Shown here: positions 18,719 to 20,607 of the stretch, piece by piece
How positions within the stretch are numbered: position 1 is the stretch's first letter
Layout of the letters: each line of letters opens with the position of its first letter
Assembly (NCBI GenBank): GCA_910577155.1
Contig: CAJTMS010000039.1
Coordinates: forward strand, 1-20,607
Direction: 5' to 3'
Origin: an uncultured Mailhella sp.
GTDB lineage: Bacteria > Desulfobacterota > Desulfovibrionia > Desulfovibrionales > Desulfovibrionaceae
Length of the DNA stretch: 20,607 nucleotides
The notes under the pieces: generated by a model
What the model was told of the DNA's origin: nothing
Database searches by the model: none
Seen by the model: the letters and a program-made list of their open reading frames with translations, nothing else
Translations under genes and position numbers: made by a program

Positions 18719-19340
18719 ATGGGGCTTTGCCCCATTGTCCCCACCAAAGGGCAAACTAAAAAGGGCAAACCCCTTTGTTTATCTCTGCTGTTCACTTGCG
18801 TAAAGCTCACTTTGTTCGCTGTAACGCAAACAACTTCGTTGCCTTTGGTAGCTTACCCTTTGGAAATCCAAACATTACCCCATACACTCTCTTCTCGAAA
18901 ATGAGCAGCTTCGCTGTCCTTTTTCAAGGAGTTCGCGACAAGTTACAGTCAGCATATTTTTAAGCAAGTTATTTCCTGCATACAATTTAGTTCGTTTTTT
19001 CATATGCAGAACGGCTTAATCCGTATATTTCTGAAACTCTTTTACATAATTAAGAATAAAAGAAAACTGGAGCATTTCCCCATTTCACACTTTTCCGGCA
19101 AAGGGCGTTCGCCTTCGCCATCAGCTTTAGTTGTTAGCGAGCTTGCGAGCTTTACAAATAAAGACAGCAATTATTTTGAAAATAATTATGCTAAGGAACA
19201 ACTACGTCATTATTCACAAAATAATAAATTGGCAAGGTAACAGCTAAGGGTGAAATCCTCAAATCGAAAGTTGTTTACTATATTATAGCCGGTTGGAATT
19301 TTATCTGTTATTGAAATTTTTATTTATAAAGCTTTGAGCA
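18719..19340. other. Non-coding stretch rich in small TTCG-type hairpins
   Basis: No gene is supported. Small palindromes crowd the first 400 bases: ATGGGGC-TTT-GCCCCAT (18719-18735), TTGCGT with ACGCAA (18796-18801 and 18824-18829), CAAC-TTC-GTTG (18831-18841), CAGC-TTC-GCTG (18906-18916) and GGCG-TT-CGCC (19104-19113). GCGAGC is repeated in the run GCGAGCTTGCGAGC near 19137. AAGGGCAAAC is repeated near 18747 and 18762. Open frames here and overlapping 5S have no ribosome binding site or known family. Confidence 0.6.
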
Positions 19341-19347
19341 TTAATTG

Positions 19348-19474
19348 GGTTTTGTGCCCATAGAAAAGCGGGTATACCCGATCCCATTCCGAACTCGGCA
19401 GTCAAGCTCGACCTAAAAGCTCCTGCGCCAATGATACTTTGCCATTATTGTGGAAAAGCAGGATGACACTATCC
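19348..19474 (+). pseudogene. Degenerate second 5S rRNA copy
   Basis: This is a copy of the 5S gene 0.8 kb upstream. Forty bases are identical (19370-19409 against 18552-18591), and the ends remain recognisable (GGTTTTGTG at the start, GCCAATGATACT later). It carries a 13-base insertion (GACCTAAAAGCTC) after AAGCTC. Its 3' end has drifted (GACACTATCC in place of GACGCAAAACC), so the closing helix cannot form. No 23S fragment or promoter accompanies it. Confidence 0.8.
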
Positions 19475-19537
19475 TTATTTTTATTTCAGAATGATTGTAC
19501 ATAAATCATATATGAACATTTTATTTGAATAAACTCC

Positions 19538-19669
19538 TTATTGACATGGAATAAATTGTGAATTAGCATAAAAGTACTCATCAGAGGTGATGTAATCGTA
19601 ATTGCAGCTACTGGATAAGATGTCGGGCAGTTCAATTATTGGAGGGTGCAGGTCGCGTATCGACTTCAC
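19538..19669 (-). CDS. Possible small or remnant reading frame
   Basis: On the minus strand a GTG at 19669 opens 43 codons starting VKSIRDLHPPIIELPDIL and ending YANSQFIPCQ; the frame is open upstream to 19699. The composition looks protein-like, but there is no ribosome binding site or recognised family. On the plus strand the same segment can be read as GDVIVIAATG and, in another frame, as AVQLLEGAGRVSTSPDKIIE, so the true coding strand is unclear. It may be the relic of a lost gene. Confidence 0.2.
   Translation of the reverse strand: MKSIRDLHPPIIELPDILSSSCNYDYITSDEYFYANSQFIPCQ
19541..19569 (+). promoter_or_regulatory. Putative promoter upstream of the ferredoxin-nitroreductase gene
   Basis: TTGACA (19541-19546) is followed after 17 bases by TAGCAT (19564-19569). 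The start point near 19576 would give a leader of about 175 bases before the ATG at 19751. Confidence 0.5.
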
Positions 19670-19750
19670 CAGATAAGATAATTGAGTTTGTCCTGAATTC
19701 TAATCCTGTAGCTTTTTTATTTTAACAAGCTTTTAATAAAAGAGGTTTTT

Positions 19751-20559
19751 ATGTTTTCAGTGAATAAAGAAAAATGTATTCAATGTGGTGCATGTTCTGA
19801 AGTTTGCATTTTTGAAACAATGAAACAGACAAGTGAAGGAGTGAAGCAACAGCACAATGTTTGTTTTTCTTGTGGGCAGTGTATTGCAGTATGTCCAACA
19901 GGAGCTCTTACAAATGACCATATGCCCTTTTCTGAACAACAGGCAAGGAATAAAAATTAGATATCTCACCAGAAGAAGCCTCTGAATTTTTACGTTCCCG
20001 CTGCTCCATTCGGGCATATAAAGAAAAATCTGTTTCTCATGATTTGATATCTAATCTTTTAAATGTCGCAAGAATGGCGATTTCTGCAGGAAATTCACAA
20101 GGTATTTCTTATTTGGTGATAGAAAACAAGGAAATTTTAAATAAAGTAAAAGAAGCTGTTATTCAGTATTATGAAAAGGCAATGCAAACTGACAGTTCAC
20201 AGTTAGGAGCACGGATTATTGTTGATCGTTACCGTAAAGAGCATAAAGATACAATATTGTGGAATGCTCCTTGTTTAATCCTTGCTCTGTCTGAAAAGGG
20301 ACGTACAAAAATTTCTCGTGAAAACGCTATTTTTTGTCTAACATATTTGCATTTATATGCACCGACATTAGGACTGGGAGGATGTTGGGCAGGGGCTGTA
20401 GAAAATACAGTTTTTGATAATTGGGAACCAATGCAAAATGCTTTAGATTTAGGAAATCGTTTTAATAACATTTCAGGAGCTTTTATGATTGGTTATCCAA
20501 AATATAAATATCAGCGTCTTGTTAGTCGTAATCCATTAAAAGTTGAATGGTGGGAATAA
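19751..20559 (+). pseudogene. Ferredoxin-nitroreductase fusion gene split by a one-base frameshift
   Basis: The intact form would be a flavin-dependent nitroreductase-family oxidoreductase with an N-terminal ferredoxin domain, about 269 residues. The first part (19751-19960) carries two [4Fe-4S] motifs, CIQCGACSEVC (9-19) and CFSCGQCIAVCP. It stops at TAG 19958-19960. The next frame continues at once from 19957 as LDISPEEASEFLRSRCSIRA, with the nitroreductase FMN-site signature RCSIRAY, and runs open to the stop at 20557-20559 with LGLGGCWAGA near the middle and NPLKVEWWE at the end. One lost T in AAATT-TAG explains the break. GAGG lies five bases before the ATG. The second half has no credible start of its own. 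A sequencing error would make this an intact gene. Confidence 0.85.
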
Positions 20560-20607
20560 GAATAATTATTTGCTAGAAGAGGTAAAGGTAAATTATTCAT
20601 GTGGGAA

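Larger units (their letters stand above)
19475..19750. other. Intergenic stretch with a promoter and possible decayed coding sequence
   Basis: Between the 5S relic and the ferredoxin gene lie a sigma70-like promoter (19541-19569) and a segment of higher GC at about 19575-19675. That segment includes GTCG-CGTAT-CGAC (19652-19664) and short open frames on both strands. No known gene or riboswitch was recognised. Confidence 0.5.

Noticed and set aside
18536..18963. Two plus-strand frames (18536-18904 and 18775-18963)
   Set aside because: The first overlaps the 5S gene and the operon terminator; both lack ribosome sites and read through palindromes.
19004..19240. 78-residue plus-strand frame
   Set aside because: No ribosome binding site, no recognisable family, and it runs through the repeat-rich non-coding stretch.
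19949..19962. Programmed -1 frameshift in the ferredoxin-nitroreductase gene
   Set aside because: The bases before the stop read T-AAA-AAT, which does not fit the X-XXY-YYZ slippery pattern, and no clear downstream stimulator was seen.
20044..20559. Independent nitroreductase gene starting at 20044
   Set aside because: The start would be TTG without a ribosome site, and family-like sequence continues upstream in the same frame to 19957.
20577..20607. Start of a further gene at the right edge (ATG 20599)
   Set aside because: Only three codons are visible and the GAGG upstream is too far; nothing can be said.

Overview
The window is an AT-rich bacterial chromosome segment. Its 16S rRNA, its Gram-negative genes (mltG, a MipA/OmpV-type outer-membrane protein) and its hisS-aspS-def gene set suggest a low-GC member of the Desulfovibrionaceae, such as a Lawsonia- or Taurinivorans-like gut lineage. 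That assignment comes from recognition of the 16S text and was not computed.

Positions 1-2785 are accessory DNA. They hold the 3' part of an IS3-family transposase with its terminal repeat, about 400 bp of AT-rich non-coding DNA with small repeats and a hairpin, and a 600-residue tyrosine recombinase on the minus strand. The recombinase gene begins 140 bp from the 3' end of a tRNA-Leu(CAG) gene, so this looks like the end of an integrated island or prophage, with the tRNA as attachment site.

Positions 2786-7161 are minus-strand backbone. In transcription order these are mipA-like, ruvX (yqgF), mltG, a DEDDy 3'-5' exonuclease, cheW with a clear terminator, then an unknown 134-135-residue gene and tRNA-Leu behind one near-consensus promoter.

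Positions 7330-12767 are a plus-strand translation cluster: promoter, hisS, aspS (with residues typical of the non-discriminating enzyme) and def (peptide deformylase). A terminator sits right after def. Two membrane-anchored genes follow, a serine-hydrolase fold protein and a DUF2333 protein, then a nine-codon reading frame with a strong ribosome binding site.

Positions 12799-18716 are a complete rRNA operon: two tandem sigma70-like promoters, a boxA-like leader, 16S, tRNA-Ile(GAT), tRNA-Ala(TGC), 23S, 5S and a terminator. Both large rRNAs are flanked by complementary processing arms. About 0.7 kb of non-coding DNA rich in small TTCG-type hairpins follows, then a second, damaged 5S copy. The window closes with a ferredoxin-nitroreductase fusion gene broken by a one-base frameshift. 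No convincing new multi-gene system was seen. The best leads are the 5S pseudogene, the split ferredoxin-nitroreductase, the orphan gene transcribed with tRNA-Leu, and the repeats beside the integrase.
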